Assembly (NCBI GenBank): GCA_039183635.1
Contig: JBCDBL010000069.1
Location: 1 to 23,748 of the forward strand
Direction: 5' to 3'
Origin: JBCDBL01 sp039183635
GTDB taxonomy: Bacteria > Pseudomonadota > Alphaproteobacteria > Caulobacterales > Parvularculaceae
DNA length: 23,748 nucleotides
Shown one piece after another: positions 8,113 to 16,211 of the stretch; position 1 is the first letter of the stretch, and every line of letters begins with the position of its first letter. Both the position numbers and the translations under genes were made by a program. A model generated the notes under the pieces. The model did not search any database and had not been told where the DNA came from. It saw nothing but the letters and a program-made list of their open reading frames with translations.

Positions 8113-8931
8113 ATGACAGCCCTTCCCGAAACAAACACGCTTGATCTCGCTTTAGAAGGCGGCTGGCTTACAATCTGGCTTAATGTGCCGGATAAACAAA
8201 ACGCCCTGACAAACGAAATGCAGGCTGATTTACGCCGCGTTTTCGCAGAGATACGCGATGAGCGTTCCGTACGGGGGATAACGCTGCGCGGGCGTGGCGG
8301 CGTTTTTTGCTCCGGCGGCGATCTCAAACAGTTTAAGGCAGAACTTCAAACGCCTGAAGCACGCGATAGCGTCGTCGCCATGTCGCGGGACGCAGCGGCG
8401 CTGTTTGACGCCGTCAACACAGCGCCGCAAGTGGTGATCGCCCTCATCGAAGGCGCCGCCATGGCGGGGGGCTTTGGCCTTGCCTGCTGCGCCGACACCG
8501 TCATTTGCGCAGAGGACGCCAAATTTTCCCTCACAGAAACGATGATCGGCCTAACGCCGGCTCAAATCGCGCCATTTATTATTCAAAAAATGGGGTATGC
8601 GACGGCGAGACGGTTGATGCTCACCGCCGCCCGCTTTAAAGGCGCGGAGGCGAAAAAATTCGGCTTCGCTGATTTCGTCGGCGCCGACATCAACGCGCTG
8701 GAAACCGCCGAACAGAACATTAAGCGACAGGTCTTAAAGTGCGCGCCCGGCGCTGTCGCTGACATAAAAGCCTTGATCCTAGAAACAAACGGTTTGGAAC
8801 GAGACGCCCTGGTGAAAGCGGCGGCGGAAAATTTCGCCGACCGCATGGTAAGCGATGAAGCGCGCGCCGGCATCCAATCTTTTTTCGACAAAACGCCGCC
8901 GCCATGGGTGAGCGTAAGCGAGACAAAATAA
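8113..8931 (+). CDS. atuE: Enoyl-CoA hydratase/isomerase family, AtuE/LiuC-like
   Basis: A 272-residue crotonase-fold enzyme. ATG 8113 follows AGGA and begins 8 bp after the carboxyltransferase stop; the open frame extends further upstream but only into that gene. The oxyanion-hole segments GVFCSGGDLKQF and EGAAMAGGFGLACCAD are intact. The region that carries the second catalytic Glu in classical crotonase reads IGLTPAQIAPFII, as in the glutaconyl-CoA hydratases (LiuC, AtuE) rather than in beta-oxidation hydratases. Placement between the two carboxylase subunits fits hydration of the carboxylated product: isohexenylglutaconyl-CoA if the substrate is geranyl-CoA, 3-methylglutaconyl-CoA if it is methylcrotonyl-CoA. 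Family is certain; substrate is inferred. Confidence 0.84.
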   Translation: MTALPETNTLDLALEGGWLTIWLNVPDKQNALTNEMQADLRRVFAEIRDERSVRGITLRGRGGVFCSGGDLKQFKAELQTPEARDSVVAMSRDAAALFDAVNTAPQVVIALIEGAAMAGGFGLACCADTVICAEDAKFSLTETMIGLTPAQIAPFIIQKMGYATARRLMLTAARFKGAEAKKFGFADFVGADINALETAEQNIKRQVLKCAPGAVADIKALILETNGLERDALVKAAAENFADRMVSDEARAGIQSFFDKTPPPWVSVSETK

Positions 8932-10919
8932 TGGCCGCGATAAATCGTCTACTAATCGCCAATCGTGGTGAAATCGCGTGCCGTATTATGCGCACTGCCA
9001 AAGACCTTGGCATTGAGACTGTCGCTGTTTATTCGCAGGCCGATAAAAACGCGCCTCATGTGAGGCTCGCCGACCAGGCCGTCTGCATCGGCCCGCCGCC
9101 CACAGCAGACTCATACCTTGTTATCCAAAAGATTACCGATGCGGCGAAAGCAACCGGCGCGGACGCCGTTCATCCTGGCTATGGTTTTCTATCCGAAAAC
9201 GTCTCTTTCGCGACAGCTTGTCGTGAAGCCGGGTTGACATTCGTCGGGCCCCCGGACAAAGCCATAGACGTTATGGGCGACAAAGCACGGGCGAAACGCG
9301 CCATGATCGCAGCCGGCGTGCCCTGCGTGCCCGGATACCAGGGCGAAGACCAATCCGATGCAACGCTCATCGCCGAAGCGGACGCCATCGGTTTACCGCT
9401 GATGGTGAAAGCAGCAGCAGGCGGCGGCGGACGCGGCATGCGTCTCGTTGAAAGAACTGAAGACCTCGCACAATCCATCAGCCTTGCCAGAAAAGAGGCG
9501 GAAACGGCGTTCGACTCCGACGAGCTTATCATCGAAAAAGCGATCCTGCGCCCACGCCATGTGGAAATACAGGTTTTTGGCGATCAGCAGGGAAATATTA
9601 TTCACCTTGGAGAACGGGACTGCTCCGTCCAAAGACGCCATCAGAAAGTCGTTGAAGAAGCCCCCTGCCCTGTGATGACGCCGGACTTGCGCGATGCGAT
9701 GGGCAAGGCGGCCGTGAATGCGGCGAAAGCCGTAGATTATGTCGGCGCCGGAACGGTCGAGTTTTTGCTCGGCGAAGATCACGCCTTTTATTTTTTGGAA
9801 ATGAACACACGGCTGCAGGTCGAACACCCCGTCACTGAAGCCGTAACGGGCCTCGACCTCGTCGCTTTACAACTCCACGTCGCGGCTGGCGCGCCCCTCG
9901 GCCTTGCGCAAAGCGATATTCATATTCAAGGCCACGCCATAGAAGTGCGGTTATATGCGGAAGATCCACAAAATAATTTTCTGCCGAGTACGGGCCGTAT
10001 CGACCATTGGCGCCGTCCGGAAGGCGCGGGCGTACGGCTGGACGCGGGCGTTACGGCTGGAGATGACATATCCCCGTTCTACGATCCTATGGTGGCGAAA
10101 GTCATTGGAACAGGGATGGATCGCGAACAAGCACGCCGACGCCTCGTCAAGGCCTTGCAGCATTCCGCACTCATAGGTCCTGCAAACAACCGCGATTTTC
10201 TCATTGATGTCCTTAAACAGAAAACCTTCGCGCAAGGCGGCGCGACAACAGCCTTTATTGAGGAAGAATATGGGGATAGAGGCTTTTACAATCCGCCAGC
10301 CTTAAAAGATTACGGCGTAGCCGCCTTTGTGCAATACAAGCTGCGCCAACGGCGCGCCCTCGCCGGAAGCCTCAACGCGAATGCGGAGTTGACGGACTGG
10401 GCGAGTAATGGCGTTTTGTCCCATATGCTGGAATATGAAAGATCCGATGGCGAAACGCTTGCCATCGCTATCGCCGCTAAAATACGATCCGTTTACAATG
10501 TATCTATTGAAGGTCAGACATTAGAAATCATCGCTGAACGCTTTAACGACAATGACGCAGTTCTGACCGTCAACGGCGTTCGGGAGAACGTTCTGTTTTA
10601 CGAAAGCGCCGACGGCGCATTAACGCTTGCCAGCGGAGCTGTCCAATTCGCCGTACGCGACCTCTCCAGAGGCGACAACACCGCAAGCGATAACAGCGGC
10701 GGCGTTGTGGCGTCTCCCATGCACGGATTATTGTTGGATATTTTCGTCAAGGCGGGCGATGTCGTCGAAAAAGGCCAACGGCTCGCCGTCGTCGAGGCCA
10801 TGAAAATGATGCATGAGATTGTCGCAGAAACCAACGGCGAGGTTAGCAAGATAAATCTTGAGGCGCCGTCGCAAATCGCCACCGACGACATTATTTTGGA
10901 GATCGAACCATCCGTCTGA
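8931..10919 (+). CDS. atuF: Acyl-CoA carboxylase biotin carboxylase/BCCP (alpha) subunit
   Basis: A 662-residue biotin-containing subunit that carboxylates its own biotin with ATP and bicarbonate and delivers it to the AtuC-like subunit. The biotin carboxylase domain starts with INRLLIANRGEIACRI and carries the ATP-grasp Gly loop (KAAAGGGGRGMR) and EMNTRLQVEHPVTE. A linker of about 120 residues, the equivalent of the BT domain, is followed by a C-terminal biotinyl domain with biotin Lys625 in EAMKMMHE (many relatives have MKMEH). The start is ATG 8931, overlapping the upstream stop as TAATG, which suggests coupled translation; ATG 8904 is in frame but lies inside the hydratase gene. Length equals that of AtuF and LiuD. 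The neighbouring beta subunit decides specificity, so the atuF name follows context. Confidence 0.88.
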   Translation: MAAINRLLIANRGEIACRIMRTAKDLGIETVAVYSQADKNAPHVRLADQAVCIGPPPTADSYLVIQKITDAAKATGADAVHPGYGFLSENVSFATACREAGLTFVGPPDKAIDVMGDKARAKRAMIAAGVPCVPGYQGEDQSDATLIAEADAIGLPLMVKAAAGGGGRGMRLVERTEDLAQSISLARKEAETAFDSDELIIEKAILRPRHVEIQVFGDQQGNIIHLGERDCSVQRRHQKVVEEAPCPVMTPDLRDAMGKAAVNAAKAVDYVGAGTVEFLLGEDHAFYFLEMNTRLQVEHPVTEAVTGLDLVALQLHVAAGAPLGLAQSDIHIQGHAIEVRLYAEDPQNNFLPSTGRIDHWRRPEGAGVRLDAGVTAGDDISPFYDPMVAKVIGTGMDREQARRRLVKALQHSALIGPANNRDFLIDVLKQKTFAQGGATTAFIEEEYGDRGFYNPPALKDYGVAAFVQYKLRQRRALAGSLNANAELTDWASNGVLSHMLEYERSDGETLAIAIAAKIRSVYNVSIEGQTLEIIAERFNDNDAVLTVNGVRENVLFYESADGALTLASGAVQFAVRDLSRGDNTASDNSGGVVASPMHGLLLDIFVKAGDVVEKGQRLAVVEAMKMMHEIVAETNGEVSKINLEAPSQIATDDIILEIEPSV

Positions 10920-10938
10920 TAAACACAAGCACCCAATT

Positions 10939-11730
10939 ATGGAACAAGCTGAAGATTTCCTAGCAGAAAGTATCGCGTTACATACGCTGGTGAGCGAAGC
11001 GGGCGCTGCACGCATGGGTACTCCGACTTTGTTCAAATCCTGGACCATCAATGAAATTATAAGGCATTTGCATTTTTGGAATCTGATGGCTGCATTTCAA
11101 ATCACAGATCAAAACCGTTTGAAAGATATTTTAAAAACCGTGACGGCGAATATGAGAGCGCTACGCGGTATTGAAAGTAAATATCTTGACGGACTTTCCG
11201 ATGCCCCCCTTCTCGCGGCCTGGTGTGACGGGTTTCACGACACAGCCGATCAGTTTTCTGCTGTCGACCCGAAGAGAAGGCTGCAATGGGCCGGACCGTC
11301 CATGAGCGCCCGTTCGTCCATCACGGCGCGGCTGATGGAGACCTGGGCCCACGGACAAGCTATATATGACGTTTTAGGGGTTCATCGGATAAATACGGAT
11401 CGTATCAAGAATATTGTCATTTTGGGCGTCAATACATTTCATTGGACTTATCAAGCACGCGGAGAAAAACCGCCCGGTCCAATGCCGTTTTTACAACTCA
11501 CCGCTCCGTCTGGACAAGAATGGGTTTACGGCGAGGACAATGATGTTGAGCGCATAGAAGGACCAGCAGAGGCATTTTGCCAAGTCGTTACACAGACGCG
11601 CAATATTGCAGATACACCATTACGCGTGGAAGGCGCTATCGCCTCGGACTGGATGTCCAAAGCCCAGTGTTTCGCAGGCCCGCCTGAAACACCGCCATCC
11701 GTAGGGGCGCGCTATACTAAAATCCGGTAA
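10939..11730 (+). CDS. TIGR03084-like putative metal-binding protein (DinB/MDMPI fold)
   Basis: A 263-residue protein resembling the TIGR03084 family, whose N-terminal part has the four-helix DinB/mycothiol-dependent maleylpyruvate isomerase fold. The likely metal ligands are present: His43 in SWTINEIIRHL, then Glu134 and His138 in RLMETWAHGQ, the H...ExxxH arrangement of the fold. It starts 19 bp after the biotin carboxylase stop and is probably the last gene of the rightward operon. No clear ribosome site precedes ATG 10939, and the open frame upstream lies inside the previous gene. Mycothiol is not expected in a proteobacterium, so a thiol-dependent isomerase role is doubtful; hydrolysis or isomerisation of a CoA intermediate is possible but speculative. 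The classical Pseudomonas atu cluster has no such gene. Confidence 0.72.
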   Translation: MEQAEDFLAESIALHTLVSEAGAARMGTPTLFKSWTINEIIRHLHFWNLMAAFQITDQNRLKDILKTVTANMRALRGIESKYLDGLSDAPLLAAWCDGFHDTADQFSAVDPKRRLQWAGPSMSARSSITARLMETWAHGQAIYDVLGVHRINTDRIKNIVILGVNTFHWTYQARGEKPPGPMPFLQLTAPSGQEWVYGEDNDVERIEGPAEAFCQVVTQTRNIADTPLRVEGAIASDWMSKAQCFAGPPETPPSVGARYTKIR

Positions 11731-11794
11731 TTCTTTTTTGTAAAAAAATATCTCTGATCATCACGTTTTAAGAAAATTGATTTTTTTAAAATAT

Positions 11795-12664
11795 TATAGC
11801 TGTTTCTGGTGAATTTTGATTCAAATCTGGAAATTTTAAAAGATTTCTTCAACTTTGACGTTGTGTTTTCGCCTGATAGCTTTTGCTTACGCCCATTTTT
11901 GTTCAATAGGGTTCAAATCCGGCGAGTATGGCGGGAGGAATATTAAACTGTGCCCAGCCTTTTTAATTGCCTTTTTGTATCGCTTCGTTTGTGAAAAGTT
12001 GCGTTGTCCATGACGACAACAGAATTTGGCGGAAGCTTTGAAATAAGGTGTTGCGTGACCCACGCCTGAAAGGCATCACTATCTGTATAACAATTAAATA
12101 TGATGATTTCGATCAGTATACCGATAATATTGTCTCAACCTCGCGCATGCCAATCTTGAACGCCGTGACAGCGGCGCCTCTTCGGGACATAGCCAAGGGT
12201 GCGCAGCATATCATGGGCAAAGCCGCTTTCATCAACGTAGACAATCGGGCGTCCCATCTTTTCAAGCCGTTTAAGTTTTGGCTGGAAGGCGCCTCTCGCG
12301 GCGGCGTTCGCCTTTAGATGGATCAGCGCTTTTTTTATGCCACGCCAAGACGTTTGAACCCATGACAAATCGCTTGGACCATAACCCCAAACCGTTGAGC
12401 GCATTGGTTCTTATAGGCGTCAGGGAATTGACGGACATCATCCGCCAGCGCCGCCATATCAATCTTATAGGGCTTGCGTTGAAGATAAGCTTTCGGCTTA
12501 ATACGAAAACGCCAACGTGCAACCGAGGCAATGCCAATACCAAAATGGTCAGCCGTTTCCTGGTTGATTAAACCCTCGCGAACCTCCACCGCAAGCACCC
12601 GACTGCGAAAAGAAACTGAATAAAGCATCAAACATATGTATCAGTGTTCGCTTGAATGGCTATA
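11795..12664. mobile_element. IS630-family insertion sequence remnant
   Basis: The transposase relic on the minus strand is bracketed by TATAGC (11795-11800) on the left and its complement GCTATA (12659-12664) on the right. Reading inwards, the two ends share TATAGC, then TT, G, GAA and TGAT blocks, giving weak imperfect inverted repeats with TA at the tips as expected for the IS630/Tc1 group. The 870-bp span is shorter than a usual 1.0-1.1 kb element, in line with internal loss. The boundaries are tentative. Confidence 0.4.
11836..12631 (-). pseudogene. IS630-family transposase, broken by frameshifts and a stop
   Basis: DDE transposase relic. The first frame (from ATG 12631) gives the HTH part: YSVSFRSRVLA, DHFGIGIASVARW, then QRFGVMVQAICHGFKRLGVA, ending in TAA near 12333. 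A second frame resumes with KRLEKMGRPIVYVDESGFAH and GVQDWHARG. Further on SKLPPNSVVVMDNATFHKR is legible, then, after another shift, FLPPYSPDLNPIEQKWA, a TAA where relatives have Gln, and AKAIRRKHNVKVEEIF. The three catalytic acids (D in VDESG, D in VMDNA, E in NPIEQ) are all still encoded but in interrupted frames. This is a pseudogene, not programmed frameshifting, because at least three lesions are needed to reconstruct it. Confidence 0.85.
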
Positions 12665-12869
12665 CGAGACGACCTTTGCCATCGGTCAGCGCTGGCTAAT
12701 TGCAGACAGCAGAATGTCCATAACAGATAGTAGTCACAAGCACTATTTTGCACGATATCTCGTTCTATGAGTGCACACATTCTGCACACGCTGCTGCATA
12801 AAAAACTGATATGTATAAACAAACGCTCTTACAATCACGGGATATACCCGGAAATTCACTGGATCTGGA
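12665..12869. other. Spacer between mobile relics
   Basis: About 200 bp with no gene or convincing regulatory site. It contains CCGGAAATTCACTGGATC facing GATTATTGAATCCGG (roughly 12850-12883), a loose inverted arrangement that reaches into the end of the integrase fragment. Confidence 0.3.
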
Positions 12870-13271
12870 TTATTGAATCCGGCTTACCAAAAAAAGTAAT
12901 TTACATTGTAGACGTTGTTTCTCTGTGCTCCCGTCTCCCCAAAGGGCGTCACCAATACTGTCAGCCGTCTTTGTTCCCGCTTGGCGTACAGGTTCATCCA
13001 TCAAATGCGTATATCGCGCTGTCGTTTGTTTTTGGGTATGCCTAAGCAGTTTGCCGATAATTGGGAGACTAAGTCCTGCTGAAACTGCATTCGACGCGAA
13101 CGTATGGCGCAAATTATGAATTCTCACGTCGTCTAGCCCCGCAAGACTGCGTACGCGTCGCCAGGGTTTTTGAAGATCAGTGAGATACGCCCCGTTATTT
13201 TTTCCAGTAATAACGTAAGAAATGCCGCGAATTAGCGGGATCGCATCCAGCACCGCAACGATGGCGGCGTA
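12870..13271 (-). pseudogene. Tyrosine recombinase (integrase), C-terminal catalytic fragment
   Basis: The minus strand encodes the last 130 or so residues of a phage-type integrase: AVLDAIPLIRGISYVITG, LQKPWRRVRSLAGL, RIHNLRHTFASNAVSAGLSL, GKLLRHTQKQTTARYTHL. These supply the second catalytic Arg (HNLRHTF), the following His/Arg block (LLRHTQ) and the nucleophile Tyr in RYTHL. The N-terminal core-binding half and the first catalytic Arg are missing. The frame is closed upstream by TGA at 13274-13272, and the DNA beyond belongs to a different integrase on the other strand. The tail after GDALWG (STEKQRLQCKLLFLV) may be foreign read-through. It cannot be active alone. Such genes integrate islands at tRNA genes, and a tRNA-Leu lies 1.2 kb away. 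Confidence 0.82.
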
Positions 13272-13368
13272 TCAGAGGAGTGATCGGTTTGAACGGCGGC
13301 GAGCATTGCTTGAAAACTGGTGTAGTTGGGTAAAAAATAGGAGATTGCAGAATAGCTGCCACTTATGA
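13261..13368 (+). pseudogene. P4-type integrase, extreme C-terminal fragment
   Basis: The plus strand reads AAYQRSDRFERRRALLENW followed by CSWV and 11 more residues to TGA at 13366-13368. The pattern 'AAYxRSDxFExRRxLMxxW' is the usual last helix of P4-family (DUF4102-type) tyrosine integrases. Nothing integrase-like on this strand precedes it, because the upstream DNA is the oppositely oriented integrase fragment, so a breakpoint lies near 13255-13275. The piece is short, so the call rests on that one motif. Confidence 0.55.
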
Positions 13369-13377
13369 ACATAGCCC

Positions 13378-13515
13378 CTAATGTGCAGGAAACGCCTTAT
13401 TGAAACATGCATCCAACGCTTCTTTAATAACAGACGTTTCAGCCACCTGTTCAGCGGTCTTATTCCAAGTCTCTGGATAGTACTCTTCAATAGAATGGTT
13501 CGTAAGGATAGGCGG
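13378..13515 (-). other. Possible remnant of an unknown ORF
   Basis: The minus strand has a 45-codon open stretch ending in TAG at 13380-13378. Its residues (for example HSIEEYYPETWNKTAEQVAE and SVIKEALDACFNKAFPAH) look compositionally like real protein, but there is no start codon and I recognise no family. It overlaps the decayed start of the IS3 relic on the other strand, so it may be chance or the C-terminus of an interrupted gene. Confidence 0.2.
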
Positions 13516-14124
13516 TTAACATGAAACGCCTTTACCGGCTTTATCATGAAATGGGCCTGCAGCTTAGGAACAAGACGCCCCGACGGCGCGTAAAAGCAAA
13601 GCTTCGCGATGACCGTAAACAAGCGATTGCGGTGAATGAAACCTGGGCGATGGACTTTGTTCATGATCAACTCGCGACAGGTCGTAAGCTGCGTGCACTG
13701 ACCGTGATGGATACGTTCTCCCGGTTCTCACCAGTTGTTGACCCGCGTTTCAATTACAAAGGAGAAGGTGTTGTCAGAACCTTAGACCAAGCCTGCAAGC
13801 TGTTCAGCTATCCAAAGTCTATTCGGGCTGATAATGGCCCGGAATTTATCTCTCGCGACATCGATCTGTGAGCGTATCAAAATAACATTATTCTTGATTT
13901 CTCACGACCTGGAAAACCGACCGATAACGCCTTTATCGAGTCCTTAAGCGGAAAAATTCAAAGCCGAACACCTTAACGCATACTGGTTATTGAGTCTTGA
14001 AGATGCACGCTCAAAACCGGAAAGATGGCGTAGAGACTACAATGAAGTACTTCCGCATAGCGCCATCGGATATAAAACACCGATATCGCTCATTAACCCC
14101 GAGGCGGAACATCATCCGCCATGA
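13470..14124 (+). pseudogene. IS3-family (IS407-like) transposase OrfB remnant
   Basis: DDE (rve-type) transposase relic. A weak HTH_21 tail (IVLFNRMVRKDRRLT) precedes MKRLYRLYHEMGLQLRNKTP from 13521. The catalytic core follows: WAMDFVHDQL (first Asp), ALTVMDTFSRF, RADNGPEF (second Asp), then DFSRPGKPTDNAFIES (Glu). TGA at 13869-13871 replaces the Trp normal in 'DLWAY'. About 90 bp later one extra A in an A5 run shifts the frame; after correction KFKAEHLNAYWLLSLEDA and RRDYNEVLPHSAIGYKTP continue to TGA 14122-14124. OrfA and most of the N-terminus are missing, so the element is dead. Confidence 0.85.
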
Positions 14125-14164
14125 AACTGAAACCTGCAAACCCTCCAGCCAGGTGGGCCAAACA

Positions 14165-14178
14165 TGAGGGGCGCTTCA
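14165..14178. repeat. Probable right tip of the IS3/IS407-type element
   Basis: The plus strand TGAGGGGCGCTTCA is, read inwards, TGAAGCGCCCCTCA. This resembles the TGAACCGCCCC-type tips of IS407-group elements and lies 41 bp after the OrfB stop, the usual distance. No matching left tip was found, consistent with deletion of the left half. The 277 bp from 14179 to 14455 are AT-rich and hold nothing recognisable. Confidence 0.4.
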
Positions 14179-14455
14179 CTTTTATAAAGAAATACGAAAT
14201 CTGTGGCTTTGTTATAAAGTGTAAGCCATCGGTCATCATTGTTTTATGTCTTAATTAGGGCGATTTGCCTGCTGAATGCAACAAATGTTCTTAAAAAGCC
14301 CTACCCAGCGATACTCTGCTATAGCGGCGCCTGGCCTATGCATGGGCAGCTTTTGATAGCTGCAGAATCTAATTTTATTGGGCGGTCTATATGGCGAACC
14401 AAACTAATAATTTCTATCATAATAATCAATAAAAACAATGACTTAGTAAATTTTT

Positions 14456-14540
<85 letters not shown>

Positions 14541-14563
14541 AAGCACCAGACGATTGGGCGCCC

Positions 14564-14591
14564 TCTATAGCAGATGCGCGCGCCCTGTCGA
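14564..14591 (-). promoter_or_regulatory. tRNA-Leu promoter
   Basis: On the minus strand TCGACA (14591-14586) and TATAGA (14569-14564) are separated by 16 bp, close to sigma-70 consensus. A GC-rich discriminator (GGGCGCCC) follows the -10, as in stringently controlled stable-RNA promoters. The expected start lies about 15-20 nt before the mature tRNA 5' end. Confidence 0.65.
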
Positions 14592-14681
14592 TATGCGAAT
14601 TGAAAGCGCCCGAACCCATTGATAACGCATTAAGAACCAACGGTTTCGTTGATCGATGCAACCGGATGATGATCTGGCGCG

Positions 14682-16157
14682 TTACAGGCTGTCCCACAAC
14701 GCCTGCAAAACCCGAGGCGCCGCCTCCGGCAGGTCCTCTGCAATAAGGCCGCGGCCCACGACATCGCCCGCTGCGCCATGGAGCCATACGCCTGCGGCGG
14801 CCGCCTCGAACGCCGGCATGCCAGCTGCAAGCAAGCCGAGAATAAAGCCGCCCAGCACATCTCCGGAGCCCGCAGTGGCGAGCCAGGGCGGCGCATTGGC
14901 GTTCACCGCCGCTCGGCCATCGGGTGCGGCGATGACAGTGTCGGCGCCCTTGAACACCACAATCGCGTTCGCCGCTTTGGCCGCCGCCCGCGCCGCCTCA
15001 AGTTTCGAAGGCGCAGCATCCAGGCTGTCCTTGAACAGACGTTTAAATTCGCCTTCGTGGGGCGTAAGGACGAAACGCGGGGTCAAACGCGCAAATAACC
15101 CGCCGGACGCCTCTTCAAACGCCGTCAACGCATCGGCGTCCACGACCCCGGCCGGGGCGACTTCCAACACAGCGCGCGTTTTCGCGGCCGTTTGCGATGT
15201 GACGCCACACCCCGGGCCGATGAGCGCGGCAGAAAAACGCTTGTCCTTCAAAATGCTTTTTAGCTCTTTCGCCTCGTCAGCAGGCCGCACCATCACGGCG
15301 GTCAAATGCGCAGCATAGGCCAACAGGCCGGAGCGCGGCGCGGCGACAGTGACGAGCCCCGCCCCGGCCCGCAAAGCGCCCCGAGCGGCGAGCCGCGCCG
15401 CGCCCGACGACGCCATGCCACCGCCAACCACGAGCGCATGCCCACGATCGTACTTATGCCCCACCGCCGGCGCCGCGGGCCAGACCCTTGCCCATAGCAC
15501 GGGCGTATTTTCAAACGCCTGCGGACGAATTTCATTCAATACATCCGGCTTAACGCCGATATCCGAGAGCACGACCTCGCCGCACGCTTCGCGTCCGGGA
15601 TAAAGAAGGTGGCCGGGTTTTTTCCGAAAGAAGGTGACCGTTACCTCTGCCTGAAACGCACCGCCTTCGATGCGACCGCTGTCGCCATTCACGCCAGACG
15701 GCGTGTCGACCGAAACGACAGGCGCAGCCCTGGCGTTCACCGCCGCCGCAAGCGCCAACGCCGCCCCTTCCAAAGGCCGCGACAAGCCGGCGCCAAACAA
15801 CGCGTCCACGACAAGGGCGGCGTCCTTTAGGCATGCCGTTGAAAGCGCCTCCACAGGCCCGTCCCATTGCGCCGCCATCACCGCCGCATCGCCTTCTAAG
15901 GCGGCTGCGTCCCCCAACAGGCCGACACGGACCGACCACCCGCGCGCTTTTAAAAGTCGGGCCACCACAAAACCGTCGCCGCCATTGTTGCCGGGGCCGC
16001 ACAAGACAACCACAGGCCGCCGGGACCAACGCCGATAAACCGCCCGAGCCACAGCCCCGCCAGCCGCCTCCATCAGCTGCAGCCCGGACACGCCCGCCGC
16101 AATGGAAAGACGGTCTGCGGCGCTCATTTGCTCTGTCGTTAAAAGGTGTGGTGCCAT
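14682..16157 (-). CDS. nnr: Bifunctional NAD(P)H-hydrate epimerase/dehydratase
   Basis: Repairs NADHX/NADPHX, the damaged hydrated nicotinamide cofactors. The 491-residue protein joins an N-terminal epimerase (YjeF_N, about 1-215) to a C-terminal ADP-dependent dehydratase of the ribokinase-like fold (about 225-491). Visible motifs are GPGNNGGDG (54-62), VVDALFGAGLSR (116-127), DTPSGVNGD (151-159), LTPHEGEF (364-371) and the active-site block TAGSGDVLGG (428-437). ATG 16157 is chosen because the MAPHLLTTEQM start fits the family; an in-frame GTG at 16169 would add four residues. It diverges from glnB. The gene is Ala-rich and strongly GC-biased, as expected of core genome here and in contrast to the AT-rich relic region next door. 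Confidence 0.95.
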   Translation of the reverse strand: MAPHLLTTEQMSAADRLSIAAGVSGLQLMEAAGGAVARAVYRRWSRRPVVVLCGPGNNGGDGFVVARLLKARGWSVRVGLLGDAAALEGDAAVMAAQWDGPVEALSTACLKDAALVVDALFGAGLSRPLEGAALALAAAVNARAAPVVSVDTPSGVNGDSGRIEGGAFQAEVTVTFFRKKPGHLLYPGREACGEVVLSDIGVKPDVLNEIRPQAFENTPVLWARVWPAAPAVGHKYDRGHALVVGGGMASSGAARLAARGALRAGAGLVTVAAPRSGLLAYAAHLTAVMVRPADEAKELKSILKDKRFSAALIGPGCGVTSQTAAKTRAVLEVAPAGVVDADALTAFEEASGGLFARLTPRFVLTPHEGEFKRLFKDSLDAAPSKLEAARAAAKAANAIVVFKGADTVIAAPDGRAAVNANAPPWLATAGSGDVLGGFILGLLAAGMPAFEAAAAGVWLHGAAGDVVGRGLIAEDLPEAAPRVLQALWDSL

Positions 16158-16211
16158 CTTATCGATCACGCCTTAGCTATCGCCCAGATTGACAGAACCG
16201 CCCCATCCGCC

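Noticed and set aside
521..10919. Reading the cluster as a plain leucine/isovalerate (liu) operon
   Set aside because: Not excluded, but less likely: there is no HMG-CoA lyase (liuE), AtuA is present, the regulator is TetR rather than MerR (LiuR), and the carboxyltransferase pocket segment is not MCC-like.
11731..11835. AT-rich stretch after the operon as a terminator
   Set aside because: There are T- and A-runs but no GC-rich stem before them, so a Rho-independent terminator cannot be supported.
11836..12631. Programmed frameshifting in the IS630 transposase
   Set aside because: At least two shifts plus an in-frame TAA are needed, and some coding length is missing, so decay is the simpler explanation.
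13272..13670. 132-codon minus-strand ORF across the IS3 relic
   Set aside because: It is a shadow of the transposase and integrase fragments; the plus-strand DDE motifs are decisive.
11731..14455. Direct repeat of the tRNA-Leu 3' end as attR/attL
   Set aside because: No second copy of TGGTGCGGATGGAGAG or a recognisable part of it was seen in the debris or at positions 1-520.
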